Shown here: piece after piece, positions 1 through 7,538 of the stretch | Layout: the number at the start of each line of letters is the position of its first letter | Numbering within the stretch: position 1 is the stretch's first letter | From: Accumulibacter sp. | GTDB taxonomy: Bacteria > Pseudomonadota > Gammaproteobacteria > Burkholderiales > Rhodocyclaceae | DNA: 45,820 nt | Assembly (NCBI GenBank): GCA_016789495.1 | Contig: JAEUOJ010000028.1 | Coordinates: forward strand, 1 to 45,820 | Direction: 5' to 3' | Notes under the pieces: generated by a model | Seen by the model: only the letters and a program-made list of their open reading frames with translations | What the model was told of the DNA's origin: nothing | Databases searched by the model: none | Translations under genes and position numbers: made by a program

Positions 1-246
1 TACCTCGCCTGGGCGGCGACGCTGCTCGGCTACGGCTTGTGGACGCGCCTGCTGTCACGCTACCCGGCCAACCAGGTGGCGCCGTTCAGCCTGCTGGTGC
101 CGGTGGTCGGGCTGACGACCGGCTGGCTGGTGTTCGACGAAGTGCTGCGGCCGGTGCATCTCGCCGGCGGCGCGTTGCTGATGCTCGGTCTGGCGGTCAA
201 TCTGTTCACCACCCGCCTGCTGGGCTGGGCGAGGGCGCGGCCATGA
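1..246 (+). CDS. EamA/DMT-family transporter, C-terminal end (partial)
   Basis: The reading frame is open from the first base and ends at TGA 244-246, so only the last 81 residues are visible. They contain two hydrophobic stretches, around residues 22-43 and 52-72, separated by a short charged link (VFDEVLRP). This is the usual last helix pair of a ten-helix EamA (drug/metabolite transporter) protein, and the phrase 'APFSLLVPVVGLTTGWLVFDE' region resembles the O-acetylserine/cysteine exporter EamA. Proteins of this family export amino acids or metabolites across the inner membrane. The stop overlaps the next gene's start as ATGA, which implies co-translation with the GlxA-type regulator. The substrate cannot be read from this fragment. 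Confidence 0.85.
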   Translation, partial: YLAWAATLLGYGLWTRLLSRYPANQVAPFSLLVPVVGLTTGWLVFDEVLRPVHLAGGALLMLGLAVNLFTTRLLGWARARP

Positions 247-1229
247 CGCTGTCGGTCTGGTTCGTTCTCACGCCGAACGTGCTGATGCTCGACTACGCTG
301 GGCCGGCCGAAGCGCTGCGCATGGCCGCCGAGATGGGGGCGGACATGGCCGTCTACAGCTGTGCGCCGGTGGCGCAATTACGCACTTCGCTGGGCGTCGA
401 ACTCGCCGGTCTCGCCGCGCTGCCGGCGTGTCTGACGCCCGACAGCCTGGTGATCGTCACCGGCAACGCCTGCGAAGCCGAGGATTACGCGCGCCCCGAG
501 GCGCAGGCCGTCGTCGCCTGGCTGCGCACGGTCGTGCCGCCTGATGCGCGGCTTGCCAGCATCTGTTCCGGCGCGCTGCTGCTCGCCGCCGCCGGTCGGC
601 TCGACGGCCGGCGGTGCACAACGCATCACAGCCTGATCGACGCCCTGCGCGTTGCCGCGCCGACGGCGAAGGTCGAGGAGAACCGCGTCTTCGTCGACGA
701 CGGCACGCTGCTGAGCAGCGCCGGCATCACGACCGGCATCGACCTCGCGCTGTACCTGATCGAACGGCACGCCGGCGCCGAACTGGCGGCACGCGTCGCG
801 CGTCGCCTGGTCGTCTACCAGCGCCGTGCCGGCAACGATCCGCAGCTCTCGCCGTGGCTCGCCCACCGCAACCACCTGCACCCCGCTGTCCATCGCGCGC
901 AAGACGCGATCGCCCAGGACCCCGCGCGATCATGGTCGGTCGACGAGCTGGCCGCGCAGGCGCATGTCAGCGCCCGCCATCTGACGCGCCTGTTTGCCGA
1001 GCACGCCGGGATCAGTGTCGTCGGCTATCAGCAGCGGCTGCGCCTCGCGCGGGCGCGCGAACTGCTCGCCGAGCGGCAACTGTCGGTTGAGCGCGTCGCC
1101 GAGCTGGCCGGTTTCGCCTCGGCCCGCGACTTCCGGCGGGTCTGGCAACGCCATGAAGGCGGCACACCAAGCACGCTTCGCGCCACGGGCGGGCGAGGCA
1201 GCACCCTCGCTGATCGCCAGCCTTTCTGA
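243..1229 (+). CDS. GlxA-family AraC-type transcriptional regulator (DJ-1/PfpI + HTH)
   Basis: 328 residues starting at ATG 243, which overlaps the preceding stop. Residues about 1-180 form a DJ-1/PfpI-like (class I glutamine amidotransferase-like) domain, with the nucleophile-elbow segment SICSGALLLAAAG and a downstream HH pair (TTHHSL). Residues about 225-310 form a double helix-turn-helix of the AraC/XylS type (ELAAQAHVSARHLTRLFAEH, then RVAELAGFASARDFRRVW). This order is that of GlxA/FtrA regulators, which typically control small-molecule catabolism or export. The overlap with the EamA exporter suggests it regulates, or is co-expressed with, that exporter; the ligand is unknown. The last ~20 residues after the HTH are Gly/Arg/Ser-rich and look unstructured. 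The family call is firm; the function is inference. Confidence 0.9.
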   Translation: MTLSVWFVLTPNVLMLDYAGPAEALRMAAEMGADMAVYSCAPVAQLRTSLGVELAGLAALPACLTPDSLVIVTGNACEAEDYARPEAQAVVAWLRTVVPPDARLASICSGALLLAAAGRLDGRRCTTHHSLIDALRVAAPTAKVEENRVFVDDGTLLSSAGITTGIDLALYLIERHAGAELAARVARRLVVYQRRAGNDPQLSPWLAHRNHLHPAVHRAQDAIAQDPARSWSVDELAAQAHVSARHLTRLFAEHAGISVVGYQQRLRLARARELLAERQLSVERVAELAGFASARDFRRVWQRHEGGTPSTLRATGGRGSTLADRQPF

Positions 1230-1311
1230 ACCGCAGAGCGGCAAGGCCAGCACTAGACTTCCCGCCATCAACGGCATCCCGGCGACAGCTTCCCGGTGTG
1301 CCGGCGTTCTG

Positions 1312-1456
1312 AGAGGTTGTGAAGAAATCGTCGCGAGCAGGCCGAGATGCAAGGCGCGATGGAGTAAACGACGAGACATATCAAGTGGATAGGCGAGGAG
1401 TGAGCGACTGAGCAACGCAGCAGATCGGTCGCGCAGTAGATTTATTCACAACCTCT
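1312..1456. mobile_element. MITE-like element, 145 bp with 18-bp terminal inverted repeats
   Basis: The left end AGAGGTTGTGAAGAAATC (1312-1329) and the reverse complement of the right end (1439-1456, AGAGGTTGTGAATAAATC) match at 17 of 18 positions. Between them are 109 bp with no convincing reading frame. The short length, near-perfect terminal inverted repeats and lack of a transposase are what a miniature inverted-repeat element or a deleted IS remnant shows. No clear target-site duplication is visible in the flanking bases. No second copy was noticed in this window. The element sits between glxA-like and a group II intron remnant, in the most disturbed part of the window. The parent transposase family cannot be named from this sequence. 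Confidence 0.7.
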
Positions 1457-1950
1457 GGGACGTCATTCGGCAGCGAGGGCGGGCAAGGAAAAATCGCGGG
1501 CCGAGGCGCGGACGTGGAACCGGCGATCGGCCAGCGAGTGGGCCTCGTTCAATTTACGCTGCTGAAGCGATGCGGCCTTTCACTGTTCTCAGTGATCAGC
1601 GCAAAGCCGACACTCGCGCGCAGGAGGCGCCAAGTGCTGGGAGGTTCAGCATTTCGCGCTGAGGTCGCCCACCCGGCGCCGCCATTCGGCGTGGCTCATG
1701 GTGCGGGCCAGTTTGGCGCGGAGGATGTCTGGCCCGGTAGACGACGGTGAGGAGCCAGAGAGCCAACCGCAGGCCCGAACGGTGTCCCGAGAGGGACTTG
1801 AAAGAGCGGAGCAATCGTTGTCCAATGAAGACTGTGACCGCATCCGACCGGAGGAACATGGGCTTGGAGCGGACAAAGATGAGGCTTCGGTTTGCGGATT
1901 GGGACCCCAACGCTGTTTCCGGCGCTGGGGCTCAGTTCGTCAGTTTAATC
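1457..1950. other. Gene-poor remnant stretch
   Basis: About 500 bp with no credible gene. The minus strand holds two overlapping frames over about 1650-1880 that look like pieces of one hydrophobic-then-basic protein segment shifted between frames (LALWLLTVVYRA in one, DILRAKLARTMSHAEWRRRV in another). This would fit a decayed mobile-element or intergenic gene fragment, but I do not recognise the family. Nothing else is supported. Confidence 0.4.
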
Positions 1951-1956
1951 TGGCGA

Positions 1957-2035
1957 ACCGCCGTGTACGTGCTCCGTCCGCACGGTGGTGTGGGAGGGAG
2001 GGGCCGTGAGGCTTTTTCACATCTCGATTGGGTAT
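1957..2035 (+). ncRNA. Orphan group II intron 3' end (domain V/VI remnant)
   Basis: Bases 1957-1965 (ACCGCCGTG) pair fully with 1981-1989 (CACGGTGGT). They enclose a short upper stem with a 2-nt bulge, which is the shape and sequence style of group II intron domain V with a CGC catalytic triad. It is followed by TGTGGGAGGG and a partly degenerate hairpin ending in a CTCGATT motif near 2029, as expected of domain VI and the 3' splice-site region. No intron-encoded reverse transcriptase or maturase lies upstream. This is therefore a truncated, dead intron tail. It ends immediately before the start of the small membrane-protein gene. The identification rests on remembered domain V sequence style and was not tested with a covariance model. 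Confidence 0.55.
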
Positions 2036-2036
2036 C

Positions 2037-2270
2037 ATGATGAAAGACACTACTGAGCCGCAAACCTCCGGCGAAATCGCCGCCCGTGTATTTCATGTTG
2101 TTATCGGTCTGTCACTACTGGGTGTTGCTGGGTGGTTCTTGTTTTATGTCTCACCCTTTAATCCATATGGCTTCTTCGGGTTCCTAGTATTTGGTGCGGT
2201 ACCGCTATTGATCGGCTTTTTCGGTTCACGCAAAACAGTTTTTCAATTGCTTTTGCTTGGCTGGGTTTGA
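2037..2270 (+). CDS. Small two-helix membrane protein, unknown function
   Basis: 77 residues from the first of two tandem ATG codons (2037, 2040). After a polar N-terminus of about 15 residues there are two hydrophobic stretches, residues about 17-38 and 44-72, joined by a short PFNPYGFF turn, so it is probably an inner-membrane hairpin. I do not recognise the family. Base composition is clearly AT-richer than the flanking core genes, matching its neighbours up to 3650. No good Shine-Dalgarno sequence precedes it because it abuts the intron remnant. It may have been acquired together with the following DUF3291 gene. Confidence 0.6.
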   Translation: MMKDTTEPQTSGEIAARVFHVVIGLSLLGVAGWFLFYVSPFNPYGFFGFLVFGAVPLLIGFFGSRKTVFQLLLLGWV

Positions 2271-2352
2271 AAGCACGGCGTCGTGCCGCCGGTAAAAGCG
2301 TATCTTTTGCCGGCCGATAATTTTCAAATTGGGAACTGCTTCTGGAGTCAAA

Positions 2353-2814
2353 TTGAGCATCTTTCACATCGCACAAGTCAATGTTGCCCGCGCAAAGGCC
2401 GATATGGAGTCGGAGATAATGCAGGGGTTCGTTTCACGTCTTGACGAAATCAACGCTCTCGCCGATTGTGCGGAGGGGTTTGTGTGGCGTCTCCAGGAGG
2501 ATAGCGGCAGCGCAACCTCCATCCGTGTATTTGACGATCCGCTGCTTTTGGTCAATCTGAGTGTCTGGAAAAACTTGGAATCGTTAAAACAGTACGTTTA
2601 TAAATCCCTTCACGTGGAATTGATTCGTGACCGGGAAGGTTGGTTCAACAAAATGGGGGAGGCTCACCAAGCTCTTTGGTGGGTTCCCGCTGGCCACATT
2701 CCAAGTGTCCAGGAAGCCAAGCAAAAACTGGAGCACATAAGAAAGCATGGGCCTACTCCAGAAGCTTTTACCTTTGCCAAGGCTCAGCCAATGCCATCGC
2801 ATTTGAAGTCATGA
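2353..2814 (+). CDS. DUF3291 domain protein
   Basis: 153 residues if translation starts at TTG 2353. That start is preferred because GGAG lies at 2344-2347, five bases upstream, and the protein then begins in typical family style (MSIFHIAQVNVARAKADM). The body shows the DUF3291 hallmarks: a fold resembling antibiotic-biosynthesis monooxygenase/heme-degrading proteins, the segment SVWKNLESLKQYVYKSLHVEL, and ALWWVPAGHIPSVQEAKQKLE near the C-terminus. The function of DUF3291 is not established. The last ~15 residues (TFAKAQPMPSHLKS) form a tail. The gene is AT-richer than the genome average here and lies among small acquired-looking genes. Confidence 0.8.
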   Translation: MSIFHIAQVNVARAKADMESEIMQGFVSRLDEINALADCAEGFVWRLQEDSGSATSIRVFDDPLLLVNLSVWKNLESLKQYVYKSLHVELIRDREGWFNKMGEAHQALWWVPAGHIPSVQEAKQKLEHIRKHGPTPEAFTFAKAQPMPSHLKS

Positions 2815-2878
2815 AACAGTGTTTTGTCCAAGCCAACATTCCACCGGACCTTGCGCACGCAAAGACGCAAGGTATTGA

Positions 2879-3227
2879 AAGAAAAGTTTACCGAAAGTTA
2901 CCACTGCACTCTGTTGCGGCATGGCGCGCACCTGCGTTACCTGCGGAGCGCCCATCAGGGCTGTCATGGGCGTGAGCCTTGCACTCGGGCGCAGCAAGGC
3001 AGGCGATTCGCTGCCACCCGCCTATCAGGCGACGCAGAAGCTTGCGCATGAATACAAAAAGGAATTTGACGCCGGGAACTGCAATGATCTCCTGGGCGGC
3101 GAGCTTGGTACTCCCGCAGGGCAGCGCAAGTTCCGGGAAGAGAAACGCCAGGCGCATTGTGCAGGATATGAGCAAGGCCGCCGAGATTGCCGCCGATAAT
3201 TGTGGATTGCAAAATTCTACCTGTTGA
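2879..3227 (+). pseudogene. C_GCAxxG_C_C family protein, truncated and frameshifted
   Basis: After an in-frame stop at 2876-2878, the frame reads TTALCCGMARTCVTCGAPI followed by RAVMGVSLALGR, which matches the Cys/Gly core of C_GCAxxG_C_C putative redox proteins. It continues through the conserved CNDLLGGELGTPAGQRKFRE and a further Cys (AHC). The family's ~30-residue N-terminus is missing. Near 3155-3170 the homology changes frame: the expected tail VQDMSKAAEIAADN is in the frame ending at 3227, whereas the first frame runs into RRDCRR and stops at 3199. It is therefore interrupted at both ends of the domain. The neighbouring arsN2-like gene overlaps its tail. A sequencing error could explain the frameshift but not the lost N-terminus. 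Confidence 0.6.
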
Positions 3228-3648
3228 GCCCATTACCCAAATCAGGGAAATCAAGCAGCTTCTATCGGCCTGTGGGTTGCCTGTTTCTGACATAGCATCG
3301 TCCGAGTCATTGTTGTTCTTCGGTTGTCGTTCTTATGCCGAGAATGTTGGGGTTGTTGGCCTTGAGCTCGCCGGTTCTGCCGCTCTTCTGCGCTCGCTCG
3401 CTGTTTTACCCCAGTATCGCAACGGCTGTCTTGGAAAGGCGCTGGTGGCTCATGCCGAATCTCATGCGGCATCTCTGGGTGTGCAGCAGCTGTTTTTGCT
3501 CACGACTACCGCAGAAGCCTACTTTTCCAAGCTCGGTTATTCGGTTGCTTCACGAGTAGACGCCCCGTTGCCTATCAAAGCCACAGCGCAATTTTCTGGC
3601 TTATGCCCGGCGTCTTCCATATTGATGAGTAAGCGCCTATGCCGCTAA
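3202..3648 (+). CDS. arsN2: ArsN2-like GNAT acetyltransferase
   Basis: About 148 residues from GTG 3202; TTG 3187 is an alternative, and no ATG is available near the domain start. Typical ArsN2 sequence is visible: QLLSACGLPVSD, VVGLELAGSAALLRSLAVLP, LGKALVAHAESHAASLGV, LFLLTTTAEAYFSKLGY and the tail FSGLCPASSILMSKRL. ArsN enzymes are GNAT-fold N-acetyltransferases linked to resistance to arsenic compounds. One oddity: the acetyl-CoA loop, usually R-x-x-G-x-G, reads RNGCLG, with Cys where the first Gly is expected. There is no clear Shine-Dalgarno sequence and no other ars gene nearby. The gene may be an islet remnant that is not well expressed. Confidence 0.75.
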   Translation: MDCKILPVEPITQIREIKQLLSACGLPVSDIASSESLLFFGCRSYAENVGVVGLELAGSAALLRSLAVLPQYRNGCLGKALVAHAESHAASLGVQQLFLLTTTAEAYFSKLGYSVASRVDAPLPIKATAQFSGLCPASSILMSKRLCR

Positions 3649-3651
3649 CAC

Positions 3652-3945
3652 GGCGCCGCGAGCTCAACAGCGGCCAGGGCCGATCAAATTCCTGGCTCGT
3701 CTCGGCAAAACGCCCGCTCGAGCCCAATACCCATAAGATGGCCGTCGCCAACGTTTGATCGATTCCTGCTCCCGCCCATAGCGAGCGGATTCTGGTCGTG
3801 CGCGTTCCTGGAGGGGGTCTCCAGCAGGTCGTCTGAGCGCTGAGACTGCCAAAACGTCCCCTTGGCTTGGTTTCTCCGGAGCCTATGGTCGCCGTTTCTC
3901 TCGAACTACTTGCGCCAGCAGGACGGCTGTACCCATCAATCGACC
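3652..3945. other. Intergenic stretch without a recognised gene
   Basis: About 290 bp between the convergent arsN2-like gene and nhaR. A 62-codon open frame on the minus strand (3664-3852) is very Arg-rich and resembles nothing I know, as expected of a chance frame in GC-rich DNA. No repeat, tRNA or convincing terminator is visible. Confidence 0.4.
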
Positions 3946-3947
3946 CC

Positions 3948-4949
3948 CTATTCGCTCACTGTTTTACTCCCTCCCGACGCCGCGCGAACACGCGTTTTAC
4001 GCAGCGATTTCGTCGGTTGGCGGTCGTCGCGGTCGCTTGCCAGTCCTGCGTTGCCAAAGACTTCATTGCGCGCGACTTGGCTGATGGCGATGATCGCCGG
4101 ATGCGTCAGGCGTCGCTCGGTGGTGATCGCGAACAGTTGCTCGCTGATCGAATCGATACGACCCGCGGTGACGACGCGATGCTGCTCGCAGATGTGTGTC
4201 GCCAGAGCGGTCGGCGCGACGAATAACCCGGCGCCCGCCTGACCGAAAGCCTTGACCAGTGCGCTGTCGTCGAATTCACCAATCACCCGCGGATGCAGTC
4301 GCTGGGCGGCCAACCAGTGTTCGAGGCGGGAGCGGATGGCGGCATCCTCGCCTGGCAGAAGGAAAGGCGCGTCGTCGAGCAAGGCGGGAAAGTCGCCGGA
4401 CAAGGTTTTCAATAGGCTGTCGGTCCCGAAAACCGTCAAATCGCTCTCGCCGAGCAGATGGCTGTAGCCGCGTACATTCAGGTTCGCCGGCATCGGCCGG
4501 TCGGCAATCACCATGTCGAGCCGGTGGACGGCCAAGTCGGCGAGCAAAGCCGTCAACCGCCCTTCGCGGCAGATGAGACGCACGGGTTCAGACAAACGGA
4601 GGGCGGGTTCCACCAGCAGGTAAGCGACTGATTTCGGGACCACATCGGCAATGCCGATGGTAAACGGCAGGCTGCGCACCGCAGATTGATCGCGGACAAC
4701 GTCGAGCAATTCGTCGCCCAGGGTAAAGATTTCTTCTGCGTAACTCAAGATTCGCTGGCCGGTGACGGTGAGTTCCAGACCGCGTCCGACACGACGGAAC
4801 AGCTCGACGCCCAGACTCTCTTCGAGTTCGCCGAGCTGGCCGCTGATCGATTGCGGGGTCAGATACAACTGCTGGCTGGCACGGGCGATCGATCCCGATT
4901 TGGCGACCACCCAGAAATATCGGAGATGTTTGAAGTTCAGTGCAGGCAT
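3948..4949 (-). CDS. nhaR: LysR-family transcriptional activator NhaR
   Basis: 333 residues. The N-terminal winged helix-turn-helix (residues about 4-64: LNFKHLRYFWVVAKSGSIA, then ASQQLYLTPQSISGQLGELE) is the distinctive NhaR form of LysR rather than the usual MxLxQLxxFxxV. It is followed by a periplasmic-binding-like effector domain to about residue 300, including LICREGRLTALLADL and DMVIADRPMP. In enterobacteria NhaR activates the Na+/H+ antiporter gene nhaA (and osmC) in response to Na+. No antiporter is in this window, so its target lies elsewhere, or it regulates the divergent stress genes starting at 5067. The AT-rich 117-bp intergenic region is the likely operator. The last ~30 residues are basic and longer than usual. 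Confidence 0.9.
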   Translation of the reverse strand: MPALNFKHLRYFWVVAKSGSIARASQQLYLTPQSISGQLGELEESLGVELFRRVGRGLELTVTGQRILSYAEEIFTLGDELLDVVRDQSAVRSLPFTIGIADVVPKSVAYLLVEPALRLSEPVRLICREGRLTALLADLAVHRLDMVIADRPMPANLNVRGYSHLLGESDLTVFGTDSLLKTLSGDFPALLDDAPFLLPGEDAAIRSRLEHWLAAQRLHPRVIGEFDDSALVKAFGQAGAGLFVAPTALATHICEQHRVVTAGRIDSISEQLFAITTERRLTHPAIIAISQVARNEVFGNAGLASDRDDRQPTKSLRKTRVRAASGGSKTVSE

Positions 4950-5005
4950 GTCAATCCAACTTATATTGATCGAAAAAAACTAATATTCCACATTGTATAT
5001 TCGAA

Positions 5006-5034
5006 TTGTTAGATGATTTTGTTTTTTCTAGACT
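5006..5034 (+). promoter_or_regulatory. Candidate promoter in AT-rich divergent region nhaR/hpf-like
   Basis: TTGTTA at 5006-5011 and TAGACT at 5029-5034 are 17 bp apart, each matching 4 of 6 consensus sigma-70 positions. The surrounding 4950-5040 is markedly AT-rich and contains the palindrome ATTCGAAT just upstream, a plausible LysR-type (T-N11-A) contact. The Shine-Dalgarno GGAG lies a few bases before ATG 5067. Confidence 0.35.
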
Positions 5035-5066
5035 AGGCGGACCTTTTTCGCGACCGGAGTCATACC

Positions 5067-5456
5067 ATGCAGATCGTCATTCACGCCCGCGGATTGTTGC
5101 TTACCCCCAGCCTGCGCGACTATATCGAGCGACGCCTCCGCTTTGCCGTTGATTGGGCGAATCACCATATAAGCACCCTGTCCGTCCACCTGGTCGATGT
5201 CAACGGTCCGCGTGGCGGCGAAGACAAGTGCTGCCAGATACGTGTCGCCATCCCCGGCGCAAACGATATCGTCATTGAAGACACTCAAGTCGATATGTTC
5301 GTCGCCATCGATCGTGCCGCCGACCGTGCCGGACGCACTCTCGCTCGCCGGATGGCGCGTCAACGTCAGCGGCTCCGCGACCGCGAACGGATCACCGACC
5401 GACCTGACGGCGTGGCGGACTCACCTCGCCAGGCCACAACCAGCGATGACGGCTGA
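5067..5456 (+). CDS. HPF/RaiA-type ribosome hibernation factor-like protein
   Basis: 129 residues. Residues 1-100 follow the beta-alpha-beta-beta-beta-alpha S30AE fold: MQIVIHARGLLLTPSLRDYIERRL at the start, then ISTLSVHLVDVNGPRGGEDKCC, RVAIPGANDIVIEDTQVDMFVAIDRAADRAGRTL. Proteins of this fold bind the 30S decoding region and stabilise dimerised or inactive ribosomes in stress and stationary phase. This one lacks the long HPF C-terminal dimerisation domain; instead it has a basic then acidic tail (RRMARQRQRLRDRE and onward). It differs from the canonical rpoN-linked hpf in context, being next to nhaR and htpX, so it is likely a second, stress-dedicated paralogue. ATG 5067 has GGAG about 8 bp upstream. 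Confidence 0.85.
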   Translation: MQIVIHARGLLLTPSLRDYIERRLRFAVDWANHHISTLSVHLVDVNGPRGGEDKCCQIRVAIPGANDIVIEDTQVDMFVAIDRAADRAGRTLARRMARQRQRLRDRERITDRPDGVADSPRQATTSDDG

Positions 5457-5537
5457 CATTCGTCGTTACCGACCGCTCGACCCGAGCAAACATTCGCTTC
5501 ACGACCGCCCCGGCGGTGCATTTTCGAGGATATAGCT

Positions 5538-6416
5538 ATGAAACGGATATTGTTGTTCATCGGCACCAACTTGGCGATCATGCTGGTGCTCGGTCTGATC
5601 ACCACGCTCACCGGCGCCAATCGTTACTTTGCCGGCAGCGGACTCGATCTCGGAAAACTGCTCGGCTTCGCCTTGATCATGGGCTTTGGCGGCGCGTTCA
5701 TTTCCTTGGGGATGTCGAAAATGATCGCCAAGTGGACCACTGGCGCGCAAGTGATCGAGACACCGACCAATTCGACCGAATTCTGGCTGTTGGAAACGGT
5801 GCGACGCTTTGCCGACAAATCCGGTTTGCCGATGCCGGAAGTGGCGATCTATGAAGGAGAGCCAAACGCATTCGCCACAGGCCCGACGCGCAACAACTCG
5901 CTGGTGGCGGTGTCGACCGGACTGCTGCAGAACATGACCCGCGAAGAAGCCGAAGCTGTCCTGGCGCACGAAGTGGCGCATATCGCCAATGGCGACATGG
6001 TGACGCTGACGCTGATCCAGGGGGTGGTCAACACTTTTGTGACCTTCATTTCGCGGGTGGTCGGCTATTTTGTCGATCGCGTGTTGCTCAAGAACCGCGA
6101 GGAAACCGGCATCGGCTACACGGTGACGGTGGTGGTCTGTGACATAGCCTTCGGCATCCTGGCCAGCATCATCGTGATGTACTTTTCGCGTCAGCGTGAA
6201 TTCCGCGCCGATGCCGGCGCCGCGCGACTGATGGGTTCGCCGGAACCGATGATGGCGGCGTTGCGCCGGCTCGGTGGCGTCGAAGCGGGCGAATTGCCGA
6301 AGACCGTGGCCACCGCCGGGATCAACGGCCGTCCGGGCTGGCTGGAACTGTTCTCCAGCCATCCGCCGATCGAGCAACGAATCGACGCGCTGCGTCGTGA
6401 TGCCTCGACCACCTGA
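5538..6416 (+). CDS. htpX: Membrane zinc metalloprotease HtpX
   Basis: 292 residues, the normal HtpX length. Two N-terminal membrane helices (about 4-25 and 38-57) precede the cytosolic protease domain. The zinc site is HEVAH with His144, Glu145 and His148, followed by the third ligand Glu221 in [13 protein letters not shown]. Another hydrophobic pair lies around 155-215. HtpX (peptidase family M48B) degrades misfolded inner-membrane proteins together with FtsH and is induced by envelope stress. GAGGA lies about 7 bp before the ATG. The 81-bp gap after the hibernation-factor-like gene permits co-transcription. The call is secure. Confidence 0.97.
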   Translation: MKRILLFIGTNLAIMLVLGLITTLTGANRYFAGSGLDLGKLLGFALIMGFGGAFISLGMSKMIAKWTTGAQVIETPTNSTEFWLLETVRRFADKSGLPMPEVAIYEGEPNAFATGPTRNNSLVAVSTGLLQNMTREEAEAVLAHEVAHIANGDMVTLTLIQGVVNTFVTFISRVVGYFVDRVLLKNREETGIGYTVTVVVCDIAFGILASIIVMYFSRQREFRADAGAARLMGSPEPMMAALRRLGGVEAGELPKTVATAGINGRPGWLELFSSHPPIEQRIDALRRDASTT

Positions 6417-6533
6417 CCCAGCCTTCCCGTCGGACCGATGGACCACTGCACGGACTCCTCAGTGCCTAGCGGTCCAGCAGCCGAGCATCGGCCGACGGAT
6501 TGACTCCTCCATCTCTGAAAACGACTCATTGCG

Positions 6534-7538
6534 ATGAACGCTTCTATCGACTCCTTTGCCACCCCCCCAATGTGGGCGGGCTTCATTGCCTTCGTCCTGG
6601 CCATGCTGGCGCTCGACCTGTTCGTTTTCGGCGGCAGAAAGGCGCATCGTGTGCCGGTCCGGGAAGCGCTGACCTGGGTGATCGTCTGGGCCATGCTGGC
6701 ATTGAGCTTCGCCGGCCTGATCTGGTGGTATCTCGACGGCGCGCCGGGCATGGGCCGCGAGATCGCCAACCGCAAGACCATGGAATTTCTCGCCGGCTAC
6801 TTGATCGAGCAATCGCTGTCGATGGACAACATGTTCGTCTTCGTGATGATTTTCAGCTACTTCGCCGTGCCGCCGGAGTTGCAGCGCCGGGTGCTGCTGT
6901 ACGGCGTGCTTGGCGCGATCGTGATGCGCATCGGCATGATTCTTGGCGGTGTCTGGCTGGTCAGCCAGTTTGCCTGGCTGCTGTACGTCTTTGGCGCCTT
7001 TCTGGTCGTCACCGGCATCAAGATGATCGTCTTCGCCAACCAGACGCCGGACCTCGAAAAGAACCCGTTGCTGCGCTGGCTGCGTCGCCATCTGCGGATC
7101 ACCCCCGGCTTTCATGGCGAAGCGTTCTTCGTTCGCCAGAACGGCGTGCTCTGGGTGACGCCGATGTTCCTGGTGTTGGTGTTGATCGAAGCCAGCGACG
7201 TGGTCTTCGCTGTCGACAGCATTCCGGCGATTTTCGCCGTCACCACCGACCCGTTCATCGTCATGACTTCGAACATCTTCGCCATCATGGGCTTGCGGGC
7301 GCTTTACTTCCTGCTGGCCGATCTGGCCGACCGTTTTCACTTGCTCAAATACGGTCTGGCACTGGTGTTGGTGTTCATCGGCGGCAAGATGCTGGCCACG
7401 CCCTGGTTCCACATGCCGATCCACTGGTCGCTGACCATCGTGGGCACGGTGATCGGTCTGTCGGTGATCGCCAGCCTGGTGCTCAGCAAGCCGGCGGCAC
7501 CCCCAGCGGCTCGCGATCCTGAGCCGATCGACACATGA
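6534..7538 (+). CDS. TerC/Alx-family membrane protein
   Basis: 334 residues with about nine hydrophobic helices. The two TerC signature regions are present: EQSLSMDNMFVFVMIFSYF (about residue 92-110) and EASDVVFAVDSIPAIFAVT (about 220-238), each carrying conserved acidic residues within the membrane. TerC and Alx proteins handle metal ions; Alx exports Mn2+ during alkaline or co-translational metal loading stress, and TerC is tied to tellurite resistance. The length and N-terminus match the Alx (YgjT) branch. It sits downstream of htpX and upstream of a TerB-domain protein, giving a small membrane/metal-stress cluster. The start ATG 6534 has only a weak Shine-Dalgarno. The transported ion is inferred from the family. 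Confidence 0.93.
   Translation: MNASIDSFATPPMWAGFIAFVLAMLALDLFVFGGRKAHRVPVREALTWVIVWAMLALSFAGLIWWYLDGAPGMGREIANRKTMEFLAGYLIEQSLSMDNMFVFVMIFSYFAVPPELQRRVLLYGVLGAIVMRIGMILGGVWLVSQFAWLLYVFGAFLVVTGIKMIVFANQTPDLEKNPLLRWLRRHLRITPGFHGEAFFVRQNGVLWVTPMFLVLVLIEASDVVFAVDSIPAIFAVTTDPFIVMTSNIFAIMGLRALYFLLADLADRFHLLKYGLALVLVFIGGKMLATPWFHMPIHWSLTIVGTVIGLSVIASLVLSKPAAPPAARDPEPIDT

Noticed and set aside
39-242. N-terminal extension of the GlxA-type regulator
   Set aside because: The extra residues overlap the transporter's frame and look like a shadow; the conserved domain starts at ATG 243.
1596-1910. Minus-strand gene before the intron remnant
   Set aside because: Apparent similarity switches between frames and no start or family can be supported; described as a remnant stretch only.
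2037-3650. Possible chromosomal integron cassette array
   Set aside because: Small co-oriented genes including DUF3291 fit the style, but I could find no attC-like pairs (RYYYAAC ... GTTRRRY) between the genes and no integrase.
3664-3852. Minus-strand gene between arsN2 and nhaR
   Set aside because: The 62-codon frame is Arg-rich with no recognisable motif and no ribosome binding site.
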